Shown here piece after piece: positions 24,235 to 35,265 of a stretch of DNA of 64,000 bases; positions within the stretch are counted from its first letter, which is position 1, and each line of letters starts with the position of its first letter. A model generated the notes under the pieces. The model saw nothing but the letters and a program-made list of their open reading frames with translations, did not search any database and had not been told where the DNA came from. The stretch lies in NCBI GenBank assembly GCA_036023115.1, contig JAYKKT010000061.1, positions 16,184,501 to 16,248,500 of the forward strand. Reading direction: 5' to 3'. The translations under genes and the position numbers were made by a program. The DNA is from Brasenia schreberi. Its lineage: Eukaryota > Streptophyta > Magnoliopsida > Nymphaeales > Cabombaceae.

Positions 24235-24545
24235 CCGTGCAACATAGTAGACCAACATATGTTCTCCTTTATCATAGCAGAAGCCAACAAGATTGACAAG
24301 GTTCCTATGATGAACTCTTGACAACAGCTCGATTTCTGTTTTGAACTCGAGAGCACCTTGTGTTGATCCTTTTTCAGCTCTTTTGACTGCCACAACTTGT
24401 CCACTTGGAAGAATCCCTCTGTACACCTGTCAAATGTGAGAATCACTACAGAGGATGAGAGAATGTATACAAAGAAACATATGGAGAATATCACATAGAC
24501 TTACATTGCCATAGCCTATCACAAAAGACCAAAGGATCTACTTGA
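24235..24545 (-). pseudogene. receptor-like kinase fragment (LRR-RLK VIII-1-like), two partial exons
   Basis: A minus-strand exon at 24426-24235 (64 codons, phase 0 at both ends) encodes kinase subdomains [12 protein letters not shown], the VAVKR lysine, [20 protein letters not shown] and [14 protein letters not shown]. This matches plasma-membrane LRR kinases of the At5g49770 type. The splice acceptor TTTGACAG precedes it. The donor AAT|GTAAGT of the previous exon lies 78 bp upstream (intron 24504-24427), and that exon ends in IGYGN, the glycine-rich loop. The hinge Glu of the usual VYEY is missing. Upstream sequence breaks after a few codons at the Copia LTR (24593), and no downstream kinase exons are found. 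It is therefore a fragment, probably broken by that insertion. Confidence 0.7.
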
Positions 24546-24592
24546 AACAGTTGGACAGTGGTTCATAGACGAACAATAGAAACGGACTCCAT

Positions 24593-24955
24593 TGTTGAAG
24601 CCTACAAATATGTTAAATACTCCAAGAGATGACGACGTGCAAATGGGACAACAGAAGATATGCAAATGGGACAGCAGAAATTCGTCATTTTGTTTCTTTT
24701 TCTATTTAACTTTTACTTTATGTTTTTAAAGGTAGTTTTAAATAAGCCTCATTAATGGCATTTAGGTAATTTAGATTATTGTACTACTAATATTTAAAGG
24801 GGGTAAAACCCTATCAGTCTGTACGTTTTCTTTTGTATTATGAGAAAGAAAGTGCATAGGGACGACGACTACACAAAGACAGCCTGTACTCAACCATCTT
24901 CTCAGATAGGTTTAATCTGAAATAATTCTGTATCTCATTGCTTTTTCTTTGCACA
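24593..24955 (+). repeat. 5' LTR of plus-strand Copia
   Basis: Starts TGTTGAAG and ends GCACA, immediately followed by the primer site. It contains an internal direct duplication of 'g(a/t)gcaaatgggacaacag' type at 24637-24685. Confidence 0.9.
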
Positions 24956-24967
24956 TGGTATCAGAGT
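24956..24967 (+). promoter_or_regulatory. primer-binding site (initiator Met tRNA)
   Basis: TGGTATCAGAGT directly after the LTR; eleven bases match the standard Copia primer site. Confidence 0.9.
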
Positions 24968-25379
24968 GTATTTGTTATTGGTATCTGCATCAAATAATGC
25001 AGAATTGACATTAAAACGTCATCAAAGATTTGGTTGAAGTTCTGTGTTAGAAACACAAAAACAGTCATAAGGAATTTGCATCAACTGTCATCAAGCCTCC
25101 TGTCACACTAGTTGAAGAAGAAACCTAAGAAGAATCTGAACACAAATGGTCAGATCTGAAAGACATATAATATCAGAAATATGTATTGAAGAATAAGCCT
25201 GGCAAGGTACACATTTTTTTTTGTATTTGCTCCAATATCCGCGGCATATTCTATCGTGTGACATCAACTGTCGATCTTTGGCATATGCTACATATTATAA
25301 ACATCAAGTTGAAGTCTGTGGTACACAACTTGCTAGGAACGACTGAGCCACTGTGTTTACAAAAAATAGATTCAAATTA

Positions 25380-26360
25380 GTACACATATTCGATATATAT
25401 AATGGAAAGAAGGATGAAGGAAGAACAATAATCAGCCACAGGTAGAAATGAACAGAAACTAGAACCATTCTAAATTACGAATATTCGTCTCGAAGGAAGA
25501 AATTATAGAGAATAAACAAGATCAATTGAACTAGTCCTTCGTACATGAGGAAAGTTATCAATTATTAAATCGAGTCAGCCACAACCAGATGAAGATAATG
25601 CAGATTTTGAGAGATGGTTTAAAGATGATGCTTTGGTTAGCTCATGGCTTCTCCAATCGATGAATCAGTCTATTAGTAAAACATTTATGTATATGGACTC
25701 AATTGCAGAAATTTGGACAACAGTTGAAAAAGCATATTCGAGACAAAGCAACATTGCCAAAGAGTATGAGATAATTGAAAAAATAAGGAGATGTCGTCAA
25801 GGAACTAGATCAGTCAGTGAATATTATGGGAAACTACGAGAATTATGAAATGAACAAAGATACTTTGTAGAAAACAGATACAGTTATTGTATAAAAGAGA
25901 GAACAACCGAAAGTAATATTCGAAAAGTATTTGATTTACTCTCAAAAATTTCACTAGAATATGAATCAATCAAGTTGAATATTCTTAGCAAAAAAGATTT
26001 GCCATCACTGGGAACAGTTTATTCACTCTTATTAAAGAGGAAGATCGAAAAAACTTAGAGAAAGGAGAACAGACTCAAGATGAAAAATTTGCATTTATGG
26101 GCAGAGAAAATATGAATTATCAGCGAGGTAGAGATTCTGTCAAAGGCTGTAGAAGAGGAAGAATTCAAAATTATGAAGATAAAAATAAGCTACAATGTAC
26201 TCATTGTAGAAAAACAAGACACACACGAGAACATTGCTGGAAAATTATTGGAAGACCTGTGGAGTATAAGAACTATGGCAGTCATATGGAAACTACATCA
26301 AAGAAAGAAAAAACAGAACCAAGTCCCATAAATGAAATGGTTGAATTAAAGAGGTAACTT
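25380..26360 (+). pseudogene. Copia gag with CCHC zinc knuckle
   Basis: The frame 25633-25848 gives the gag helical region (SIAEIWTTVEKAYSRQSNIA, then RQGTRSVSEYYGKLREL) typical of Retrotran_gag of Copia. A stop follows the final Leu. The frame 26097-26357 gives a perfect CX2CX4HX4C knuckle (CTHCRKTRHTREHC) that would bind RNA. Frame changes near 25850 and 26060 break the protein. Confidence 0.85.
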
Positions 26361-26372
26361 GCAGAAATAGAA

Positions 26373-27930
26373 ATGTGTCTTCGTGATCAACCTTCAACCT
26401 CTTCACAAAAAATTGAAACGAGTCAGCCTATCTCTTATAGTATTAGTGGTAACTTCTTTGAAAAAAACTCTATATATTCTAATTACTGGGTAATTGACTC
26501 AGCGACTACCGATCATATGGTGGGAGATAAGTCCCACTTCAGAGAATATAAAGTTACTCCAACACCTTAAAGATGGCCAATGATTCCTTAATCTCAATGG
26601 AAGGAATATGAGTAATTGAAGGAAAAAATCTTAAACTTAACTCAGTGATATACATTCCCAAGTTTCCAATAAATTTACTCTCTGTAAGTTCATTGGTTTG
26701 ATATATGAATTGTTCAATCACATTTTCTCCATCTGGTTATGTTTTTCAGGATCTGAGGACGGGAAGAACCTTTGGATGTGGTGAATTAAAGAATGGCTTT
26801 ATATACTTCCTGGACCACTGCAATACAAAGAAGAGCATTCGTTGTTACTCCTGCAGAAAAAGAAATAAAACTTTGGCATAGTCGATTGGGACATTTACCT
26901 GTGTCAAAACTTAGTGAGTTTGTTCCGTTTGTAATCCCAAAGGAATTTCGTTATTCAGTGTAATGTATGTCAGAGGACTAAACATCATAGAGCCTCGTTT
27001 CCTAGTAGTGATTCTAAGTCATCAATTCCATTTGAATTAATTCATTCTGATGTATGGGGTCCATGTTTAAGACCATCCTTTAGAAATTTTAAATACTTTG
27101 TTACCTTCATTGATGACTATTTCAGGCTTACCTTTGTTTATCTTATGAAATCTAAATCAGAAATATCATATATTTTTCCTATAGTTCACAATTTGATTAA
27201 AACTCAGTTTGGGTACACTATTAAAACTCTAAGATCAGATAATGGTGGGGAATTTTTTAATTCTACTTTGGAATCATATCTTTAAAGTCATGACATTCTC
27301 CATCAAACTTCATGTGTGTACACCCCACAACAAAATGGAGTGGCTCAAAGAAAACATAGGCACATTTTAGAAATTGCTCAAACCCTTTTGCTTGAACATA
27401 GCGTTCCAAAATATTTCTGGCCTGAAGCAATACAGTTGTGTATCTCATGAACAGACTTCCTTGTGTGGTTCTTGGTGGAAAATCTTCATTTAACATGATT
27501 AAGCCTGAAACGAATCCATTTCATCTTATTCCTAAAGTGTTTGGATGTGTTTGTTACATTCATGTTCATAGTCAATTTCGAGATAAACTTAATCCAAGGG
27601 ATGTTAAACGTGTCTTTATCGGATATTCCTGCAAGAAAAAGGGTTATATTTGTTATTACACCAATTGTCATAGGAAATATATCTCCATGGATATAACATT
27701 CTTTGAAAATTCTTCATATTTCAAAGATTCTACCAACTTGCCAAACTCTACTATTGAAGAAACCATTCTCCTGGTCCCTAGTACTAACGATGAAGCATAT
27801 GAAGATTGTTCGGTTGTAGCAAATGATCAACAATACGAAGAAAAGGAACATAAAAAGGAGGAGTACCTTCCTCAGATTCAAGTGAAACAATTGAAGAAGC
27901 AGGGAGTGATGATTTGAATGTTCCCATAAC
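26373..27930 (+). pseudogene. Copia protease-integrase remnant
   Basis: The protease site reads WVIDSATTDHM (about 26490-26520) in place of the usual DSGATDHM, so the flap-adjacent Gly is lost. GAG-pre-integrase (LWHSRLGHLPVSKL) starts at about 26870. The integrase core runs from 27020 with IHSDVWGP, FIDDYFRLTFVY and RSDNGGEFF, and the YTPQQNGVAQRKHRH motif near 27320. The C-terminal part (FGCVCYIHVHSQFRDKLNPR) lies in 27438-27917. In-frame stops occur at about 27285 and others. Confidence 0.88.
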
Positions 27931-28059
27931 TCTAAGAAAAGGCAAAAGATTGTGTGGTAAGTATCCTATTTCGTAATTTATTTCTTATGATAAGTTATCT
28001 CAAGGTTATCAGAACTTTGTATTGAAAGTTGAATTATATCAAGTTCCCAAGAATTTTCT

Positions 28060-29575
28060 TGAAGCATCATAGCAGAAACACTGGGTAGAAGCTATGAAAT
28101 CTGAACTGCAAGCACTTGAGAAGCATCAGACTTGGGAAGTCAGTGATCTTCCACCAAGAAGAAAGGATGTAAGTTGTAAATGGGTGTATACTATAAAATT
28201 CAAAGCTAATGGGACATTGGAGAGATATAAAGCACGACTGGTGGCTCGTGGGTATAGTCAATCATATGGGATTGATTATGAAGGAACATTTGTACCTGTA
28301 GCAAAGCTCACCTCTATACGAATCATTATTAGTATTGCAACCCAAAAGAATTGGACTATATGGCAACTTGATGTGAAAAATACATTTTTGCAAGGAGAAC
28401 TCAAGGAGGAAGTCTATATGGAATTACCACCGGGTTATGCAAATCCAGAGAATAAAGTTTGTAGATTAAAGAAGGCAATCTATGGACTAAAATAGTCTCC
28501 CAAAGTATGGTTTGAGAAGTTCAACAAAAGTATTATTAACTTGGGATATCAGAAGAGTGTGAGTGGTTATACGTTGTTCTTTAAAAGAGGAGGGAAGTTG
28601 ACAGTACTACTCGTATATGTTGATGATATTATTGTGACAGGAGATGATGTTGAAGAAATTCAAAGATTAAAGCAGGATCTACATCGGTTGTTCGACATCA
28701 AAGACCTAGGAAGACTACATTATTTTTTGGGCATTGAAGTAGCCTACTCAGGTACTAATATTTTCTTAAATCAAAGAATGTATACATTGGACTTGTTGCG
28801 AGATGTTAAGTTGGAAAATTGCAAACCAATATATACTCCCATGGATGTTAATTAGAAGCTTAGAATGGATTATGGTGCTGATAAAATGGATGTAACTAAA
28901 TATCAACAACTTGTTGGAAAGCTTATATATTTGACTATCACACGTCCAGACATAGCATATGTAGTAAGCATTGTCAGTCGATTCATGCAATCACCATCAA
29001 AGTTCCATATGGATGCAGTCTTTTATATACTAAGATACTTAAAAACAATGCTTGGACAAGGAATATTATATAAGGTCAATGGTCATACAAAAATTGAAGT
29101 CTATACTGATGCTGATTGGGCAGGCTCTACTGATGATACAAAATCAACTATGATATATATAACCCATGTTAGAGGTAATATAGTATCATGGAAGAGTAAG
29201 AAACAATCAGTTGTGGCTAGGTCAACAACAGAAGTTGAATATAGAGCAATTACATCTAGTATATGTGAAGGAAAGTTGTTGCGTTCTCTACTAATAAAAA
29301 TTGGTATATGTCCAAATGGTTCCATTCCTATATTCTGTGATAGTAAAGCAACAATACAGATAGCATCTAATCCAGTTTATCATGAGAGAACAAAATATAT
29401 TGAAATCGATTGTCACTTTATACAAGACAGCATACATACTAAGAAATTTCAATTGGAGCATGTGAAGTCAAAAAGTCAATGTATTGATATACTCACTGAG
29501 GCTCTTAACAGAAATCTTTTGATGAGACTATGTAGCAAGTTGGGTGTATCATCCATCTTTCACCCAACTTGAGGG
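28060..29575 (+). pseudogene. Copia reverse transcriptase-RNase H remnant
   Basis: The frame 28094-28495 covers the start of RT_RVT2: CKWVYTIKFKANGTLERYKA, YSQSYGIDYEGTF and IWQLDVKNTFLQGELKEEVY. After a stop at AIYGLK*, the frame 28541-28855 has the intact catalytic LLVYVDDIIVTGDD. The frame 28865-29572 carries the connection region and RNase H (VYTDADWAGSTDD; later [20 protein letters not shown]). Most of the catalytic residues persist. The stops at 28494 and 28853 would truncate the product. Confidence 0.9.
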
Positions 29576-29762
29576 AGAGTGTTGAAGTCTACAAATATGT
29601 TAAATACTCCAAGAGATGACGACATGCAAATGGGACAGCAGAAGATATGCAAATTGGACAGTAGAAAATCGTCATTCTTCATTCTGTATCTTTTTCTGTT
29701 TAACTTTTACTTTATGTTTTTAAAGGTAGTTTTAAATAAGCCTCATTAATGGCATTTAGGTG
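29569..29762 (+). repeat. polypurine tract and truncated 3' LTR
   Basis: The polypurine tract TTGAGGGAGAG (29569-29579) precedes the LTR, which starts with TG at 29580. After 'catttaggt' the LTR stops matching the left copy, so about half of it is missing and no target duplication can be read. Confidence 0.85.
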
Positions 29763-29855
29763 GATATCTATAACTTTCAGTTTAACATTTTGCTACCTAT
29801 AATAGACTTTCAGAGTTGATGGAATTGACTATAACAAGACCTAGGTGGATATCTA
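29757..29855. repeat. 14-bp direct repeat at the LTR truncation point
   Basis: TAGGTGGATATCTA occurs at 29757-29770, exactly where the LTR is cut, and again at 29842-29855. Its first five bases TAGGT also continue the LTR itself, as expected at a microhomology-mediated deletion junction. Confidence 0.75.
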
Positions 29856-29882
29856 AATTTTCTCAATCAAAAGTAGCAAAGG

Positions 29883-30002
29883 CTAGGATACGTGACAGAC
29901 CAGGCTCCCAAAGAGGGTATATATTGCCTTCATTGATGGGATCACGTTGACACCAACAACTGCAAGCACATATGATACAGAAGCATGAATATTTATGCCA
30001 AT
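29883..30002 (-). pseudogene. late exon of a DUF2232-like plastid membrane-protein gene
   Basis: On the minus strand a splice acceptor (CATCCTATGCAG, ending at 30003) precedes an open stretch beginning IGINIHASVSYVLAVVGVNV, continuing IPSMKAIYTLFGSLV and ending at a stop at 29885-29883. From memory this resembles the C-terminal membrane region of plant plastid proteins of the DUF2232 type ('HASLTY.L...G.N..PSM..IY.IFG'). The usual following NC..F.F.LH..Y segment is absent: either a donor within the last codons leads to an exon that has been lost, or the frame is truncated. It pairs with the exon at 35751-36096 on the same strand and in the right order. Alignment would settle the family. Confidence 0.45.
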
Positions 30003-30003
30003 C

Positions 30004-30852
30004 TGCATAGGATGAAAGGGGAAAAGGTTACAATATGAATTCTTTCAAACCAAGTTTGACTGCCATACTAAATGCTTAGAACAAAAAAAATCCCTTTGGA
30101 AAAGGATCAGGACATTGGAATAGAAGAGATAGGCGTTCACCAGTGACAGAATGTTTTCTCTCAACATGAACGATGATATTAAAACATAGCCCATTGCACC
30201 TAGCGCTCGAACCTAAATTTCCAGTAACCCTGCCTCAGTCAACATTCAAGGAACATTGAAACATAAAAGATAAGGAAAACTTCAGGTTAGTACCCTGTGG
30301 TTAGGATCAAATCCGCTTTGGTATCTTGTAGTTAGTATCCTGCAGTTTTGGAAGTACTTCATTTTGGTAAAAATTATAACTGCATTAAGTTCATTCCGAC
30401 ATGATTGCTTTTTTTTAAATGTATCAAACTCATTGTATATATCGGCATATTCATTAGAAAATGGATCCAATAGGGCAACATAGCAGATCACAGTGTTTGG
30501 ATCCAAAATCAGTAATTGTACATACTACCAACATACTAATAATATATATATCTTAAATTAACTATTTTAAATATAAATCTTAAAATTTAATTAATTATAC
30601 GTGATTTTATTTAATTTCCAATAATTAATTGTGAAATTATTTTTAATGTATACTAATTAATTATACAATTTGTTTATTAATTAATTATTAAAATATATAA
30701 ATTAGCTATTTATATTTAGCATTTGAAAATTAATTTTAAGTTAAAATTAGTAATCAATTAATTAATTAATTTAAAGTTTGATATTTAGCTAATATTATTA
30801 AATTAACAACAACCAAGCCTTTTCCACACTAGTGAGGTTGACTACATGGATT
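30004..30852. other. spacer or intron; extremely AT-rich block at 30530-30800
   Basis: No exon is recognised. 30530-30800 is almost entirely A/T with 'ttaattaatt' words. A block at 30283-30510 starts 'gttagtaccctgtggttagg', which resembles the ends of some plant MITEs, but no matching terminal repeat was found. Confidence 0.45.
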
Positions 30853-31058
30853 TAGAGATGTCAAAATGGGCCTGGCCTAGAGGGAGAGCTTTGGGAAAGG
30901 GCAGGACCGGAGTGGCCTATTGGATAAGATCGGGCCTATAAGACCCAATCCAAATATGCTTAAAATCCAAATCCAATCACAACATTTCAGGCTTCAACAA
31001 GCCATATACACATGTAATAAAAAACTACATATATATATGTGTATGTATATACATACAA

Positions 31059-31098
<40 letters not shown>

Positions 31099-31538
31099 CA
31101 ATATATATATGTAACGGAGAAAACTATACGTACACATATATATACATGTAATTGAAAAAACTATATACATATATATGAGCCATATATACTACACAAATAT
31201 ATATATACATATAATAAAAACTATACATGTATACATGTAACAAAAAAAACTATACTATATACATGTAATGGAAAAAACTATACATATATATACATGTAAT
31301 CGAAAAACTATATATATGTATATATATGAGCCATATATACTATATATATACATGTAATAAAAAACTATACACATATACATCTAACGAAAAAAATATTCAC
31401 ATATCTTATAATGGAAAAACTATAGGTAGGCCGGACCAGCACCTTAGAAGCCCATATAAAATGTAGGCCAGCTTGGCCCAGCCAGCATTTTTTTTGGCCC
31501 ACAAGGGATGGGACCACCGGCCTATCTTGACATCTCTA
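30853..31538. mobile_element. non-autonomous hAT-type MITE with AT minisatellite core
   Basis: The left end TAGAGATGTCAAAATGGGCC and the right end (reverse) TAGAGATGTCAAGATAGGCC are inverted repeats of the hAT kind, with only two mismatches in 20. Flanking 8-bp words CATGGATT (30845-30852) and CACTGATT (31539-31546) agree at 6 of 8 positions, which fits the 8-bp hAT target duplication. Both subterminal regions are rich in GGCC words (GGGCCTGGCC left; GGCCGG and GGCCCA right). The centre is an AT-rich minisatellite with no coding capacity. Confidence 0.8.
31010..31425. repeat. AT-rich minisatellite inside the MITE
   Basis: About ten copies of a roughly 30-bp motif of the form ACATGTAAYGGAAAAAACTA followed by TA(C/T)ACATATATAT. 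A longer subunit including GAGCCATATATACTA recurs at about 31175 and 31328, which suggests higher-order duplication of 150 bp or so. A pure (AT)n run sits at 31064-31094. Confidence 0.8.
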
Positions 31539-31544
31539 CACTGA

Positions 31545-32070
31545 TTCTCTGATGCCATATCAATAGTTTTCTCCCAAAAAGCCATTTCATGCTTAATAGT
31601 TTCCTTTCAACACTTATGCAGTCTTTCCGTCCTTTTAAAATGTTCAATGTTTAGTTTTTCGCACCTTCCTTGAACTTCCTTTGGTTGCCTCTCTATGCAT
31701 CTAAAATATCTTAAACACATCTCCCTCATCTTATCTTCTTCAGTAACACTAACTTTTCTCTAATTGTTTGATTGGAGATAAGGTCTTTTCTTATGCGACC
31801 ACGTGTCTATCTTAACATTTTCATCTCTACCACAATTGACTACTCAACACTCTGCACCACATAACATTATTACTCTAACTGCTACTTGATAACAGTTGCC
31901 TTTCAATACATTTTCTAGTGTCAACACAACTTTACACAAAACACCTGAGGTACATCTTCATTTTAGCCAACATATGTTGATTCTATATATAACATCTCCA
32001 TCAATCTTTCTATCACTTTGAAAGACTCACCCCAAGTACTTAAAATTGTCCTTTTGGGTGATGGAATACC
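31545..32070 (-). pseudogene. RTE-type LINE reverse transcriptase C-terminal fragment
   Basis: Reading the minus strand from about 32070, broken frames give the hallmark end of plant RTE-class LINE RTs: a '(F)KYLG' start, 'R(I)NICWLKWR', 'LKG(N/K)' then 'MLYG.E.W', 'RKDKM' and 'PKE...RC', followed by a 'K(H)EM..W..T.DMA' helix near 31570. These are in the family order. Many shifts and stops are present. The fragment ends near the MITE right end and abuts the truncated Copia at about 32070-32100. Confidence 0.6.
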
Positions 32071-32079
32071 TACCAATTT

Positions 32080-33130
32080 TAACTTTCTTCATATCTTTCA
32101 ACAAGATTACCAAACTTGCACTTCATATGTTTTTGAATACCTACCAATTCTTAAAGATCACTCTCAGCCTTCAATTTCTTACAGTGTTTCAGCAGTAACA
32201 GTTCTGGATGCAGATATTAATCTTTGGTATTGTCGTATGAGACATCTTCCTGTGTCAAAAATTTCATATGTCATCCCTCACATTAAAGTTCAGTCAAATA
32301 AATCTCAGTTTGAATGTGAAGTCTGTCAGCTCGGGAAACACCAAAGAGCATCTTATCCTTTAAGTGATTTTCGACATTCTAAACCTTTTGAACTTCTTCA
32401 TTCTGATATATGGGGTCCAAGTCCAGCCACTTCTTTGTTTGGTCATAAGTATTTTATCTCTTTTATTGATGATTGTACATGTCTTACAATCGTTTACTTA
32501 ATAAAAACAAAGTCTGAAGTTTCATCTATTTTTCCAATTGTGCATAAATTTATTTGTACTCAATTCAATGCTTCTGTGAAAATTCTTCGATCAAATAATG
32601 AGAGAGAATACATTGGCACTCAACTGCAAGAATATCTCCAATCACAGGGGATTATTCATCAGACTACCTGCCCTTATACACCCCAGCAGAATGGTGTCGC
32701 TGAACGAAAAAATCGTCATATTTTGGAGGTAGCTAGAACTTTTCTACTCCAACATAATGTCCCGAAATTCTACTAGAGAGAAGTTGTTCTTACTGCTATT
32801 CATCTAATAAATAGAATGCCAAGTAATACAATCCAGGGAGAAAGTCCTATTAAGTGTCTTGATAAAGAATCAAAACCATTTCATCTAGTACCTCGTATCT
32901 TTGGGTGTACCTATTCTGTACATATCATTTTTCCTAATCATGATAAACTAGATGCAAAGTCAATAAAGTGTATTTTTCTTGGATATTCGAACTCTCAAAA
33001 GGGTATAAATGTTATGACCCTTTGCTTAAAAAACTATATGTTTCTATGGATGTCACTTTTTTATAACTTACTCCTTATTACTCTTCTCAAAAGGAGTCAA
33101 CTACACCCTCACCTTCTGTTCTTCCACTAG
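32080..33130 (+). pseudogene. Copia integrase remnant
   Basis: The frame 32018-32776 is open from the zinc-binding region (NLWYCRMRHLPVSK, with the first His changed to Cys; FECEVCQLGKHQRASYPL) through the core: LLHSDIWGP, YFISFIDDCTCL, RSNNEREYI (the usual RSDNGGEF altered at the catalytic Asp), and YTPQQNGVAERKNRHILEVA. After a stop at 32774 the C-terminal part continues in 32816-33130. The first 60 bp of that frame belong to the LINE fragment, not to integrase. Confidence 0.88.
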
Positions 33131-33429
33131 TTCCTAGTCAGGGAGAGTACAATGATATAGCTGATTAGAGTGAGAAGGCACAACAATCAGAAGATACACA
33201 GAAATTAAAAGATATTCTGACATACAAAAAAGGACTGTGGAAAATTGTTTACTCTCAAGAAGAGCCTTGTTCAAAAGAGATTTCCCTTGAATCAGATCCT
33301 CAAGTGCAAGTGAAAAGTGACCTGGAGATTCCCATTGTTATTCGCAAAGGTAAGCGTTTATGTGCATGTTATCCAATCTCTGATTATGTTTCATATGCTA
33401 ATACCTCTCAGAGTTATCAAAAGATTTGT

Positions 33430-34975
33430 TATGAATGCTGAGAAACATAAGATCCCTTCGAAGTTTGAAGAAGCAATCAAGAGCCCTTTATGGAAAGCTA
33501 CAATTGAAGAAGAATTGAATGCATTGGTGAAAAATAATACATGAACCATCTCTCAACTACCTTCTGATAGGAATACTGTAGGATGTAAGTGGGTGTTTAC
33601 CATTAAATATAAGCTAGATGGAACAGTGGAGAGATATAAAGCCAGATTGGTTGCAAAAGGATACAGTCAATCATATGGCATTGATTATACAGAAACATTT
33701 ACACATGTGGCTAAACTCACTTCGATTAGAATACTTCTTAGTATGACAGCTAATTTGGGATGAGATCTATGACAACTGGATGTTAAAAATGCTTTCTTAC
33801 AAGGAGATTTAAATGAAGAGGTATATATGGAACTACCTCCAGGAATGAATATAAGAACACCTTCTAATAGACTCAATAAAGCTATATATGGGTTGAAACA
33901 GTCTCCAAGAGCTTAGTTTGATAAATTTAGCAAAGGCAGTTTGCAGTCTAAGATACAACAGGTCCTCAATGATCATACAATATTTTTTAAGAAAGGAACA
34001 AAAATATCCATTCTTTCAGTTTATGTTGATGACATTATTGTCACAGGAGATGACCTTGAAGAAATATCCAAGTTGAAAATGAATCTTCATAAATTATTTG
34101 ATATTAAAGATTTGGGTCGGTTTCACTATTTTTTGGGCATAGAGGTTCTCTATTAGAAACAAAGGTATTTTCCTAACTCAGCAAAAATACTTAATGGATC
34201 TCCTTGAAGAGACAAATATGCTAGAGTGTAAGCTCAGTGACATTCCTATAGAGGTAAATCAGAAATTTTTCAGAGGTGACAGTGAAGAATTCAAAGACAT
34301 TCACAAATATTAGAAGCTGATTGGTAAGCTCATATATTTGACTATTACTCAGCCTGACATTACTTAAGCAGTTGGTATTGTGAGTAGATATATGCATTCG
34401 CCAACCAAGAATCAGATGAATGCAGTGTACAGAATTCTTCGATACCTCAAATCAACTTCAAGAATGGGTTTACTTTACTCAAAGTCATCAAATTTGGACA
34501 TTGAACTTTATTCTGATGTTGACTAGACAGGTTAAAATGAAAACAGAAAATCAACTACAGGTTATGTGACCTTACTCGGTGGTAACATCGTATCTTGGAA
34601 GAGTAAAAAAAGATAGTGGTTGCAAGATCTACAACTGAAGCTGAATACAAAGCTATAACACAAGCTATGTGTGAAGGAAAATGGATATCCTCATTGATTA
34701 GTGAACTGGGATTTTCATATAATCAATCTATACTACTATACTGTGATAACAGGCAGCAATTCAGATGGCCTCTAATCCAGTTTATCATGAAAGAACCAAA
34801 CATATAGAAATTGACTGTCACTTCATCAGAGAGAAGATATCTAATCAAGAATTTAAGCTGGAGTATGTTCAATCTATCAAACAGATGATTGATTTCTTAA
34901 CTAAAGCAACTACCAATAGATAATTAAAGGAAACATTATCCAAGTTGAGTGTTATCAACATCCTTCACCCAACTT
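33430..34975 (+). pseudogene. Copia reverse transcriptase-RNase H remnant
   Basis: RT starts near 33450 (SPLWKATIEEELNALVKNNT, stop, then CKWVFTIKYKLDGTVERYKA). The catalytic block LSVYVDDIIVTGDDLEE lies at 34017-34065. RNase H follows from about 34500 with a 'YSDVDW' strand and VARSTTEAEYKAI at 34618. A CDN block near 34741 is broken by one lost base. Stops are present at 33542, 33916, 34154 and elsewhere. Confidence 0.88.
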
Positions 34976-34984
34976 GAGGGGAAG

Positions 34985-35265
34985 TATTAAGGGATGTTAA
35001 TAGCATGCTTTATTAGAGTCGTGTAATGTAGGTTGAGTCGTGTAATGTATATACATGTGTTTTTACGTGTTATGTCATCATAGAAATAATTAATACTTAT
35101 TAGGGGTAGATTAGGAAATCTAATTAGACAGGGTATTTATAAGTGTTATTAGGGTTTAGGTTAGTTTTAACAAGAAAGAAAGGGGCGGCTGTACCAAGAG
35201 TGCTGAATTATGGGTGTATGTGGAGGAATCCCTCCAATAGTCATTTTTTATTGGTTAATGCATAT
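34985..35265 (+). repeat. 3' LTR of truncated Copia (right end approximate)
   Basis: It begins directly after the polypurine tract (TATTAAGGG; the canonical TG is mutated). It contains the tandem word 'gagtcgtgtaatgta' twice (35016-35052) and a TATA-like 'gtatttataag' at about 35122-35133. The 3' boundary is a guess because no second LTR exists. Confidence 0.55.

Larger units (their letters stand above)
24593..29762 (+). mobile_element. Copia-type LTR retrotransposon, plus strand
   Basis: The 5' LTR (24593-24955, TG...CA) is followed by a primer site, gag, protease, integrase, RT, RNase H, polypurine tract and a 3' LTR truncated at 29762. Where both LTRs exist they differ at only a few percent of sites by eye, so the insertion is among the younger ones here. 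Coding frames nevertheless carry several stops. Confidence 0.9.
32080..35265 (+). mobile_element. 5'-truncated Copia retrotransposon, plus strand
   Basis: It lacks the 5' LTR, gag and protease, starting within the GAG-pre-integrase region. It runs through integrase, RT and RNase H to a polypurine tract (AACTTGAGGGGAAG, 34971-34984) and a 3' LTR. It resembles the 24.6-29.8 kb element in protein order and in its 'cttcacccaacttgaggg' end, but the LTR is different. Confidence 0.85.

Noticed and set aside
32018..32080. N-terminal extension of the Copia integrase frame
   Set aside because: This part reads as the antisense of an RTE LINE; the open frame across the join is accidental.
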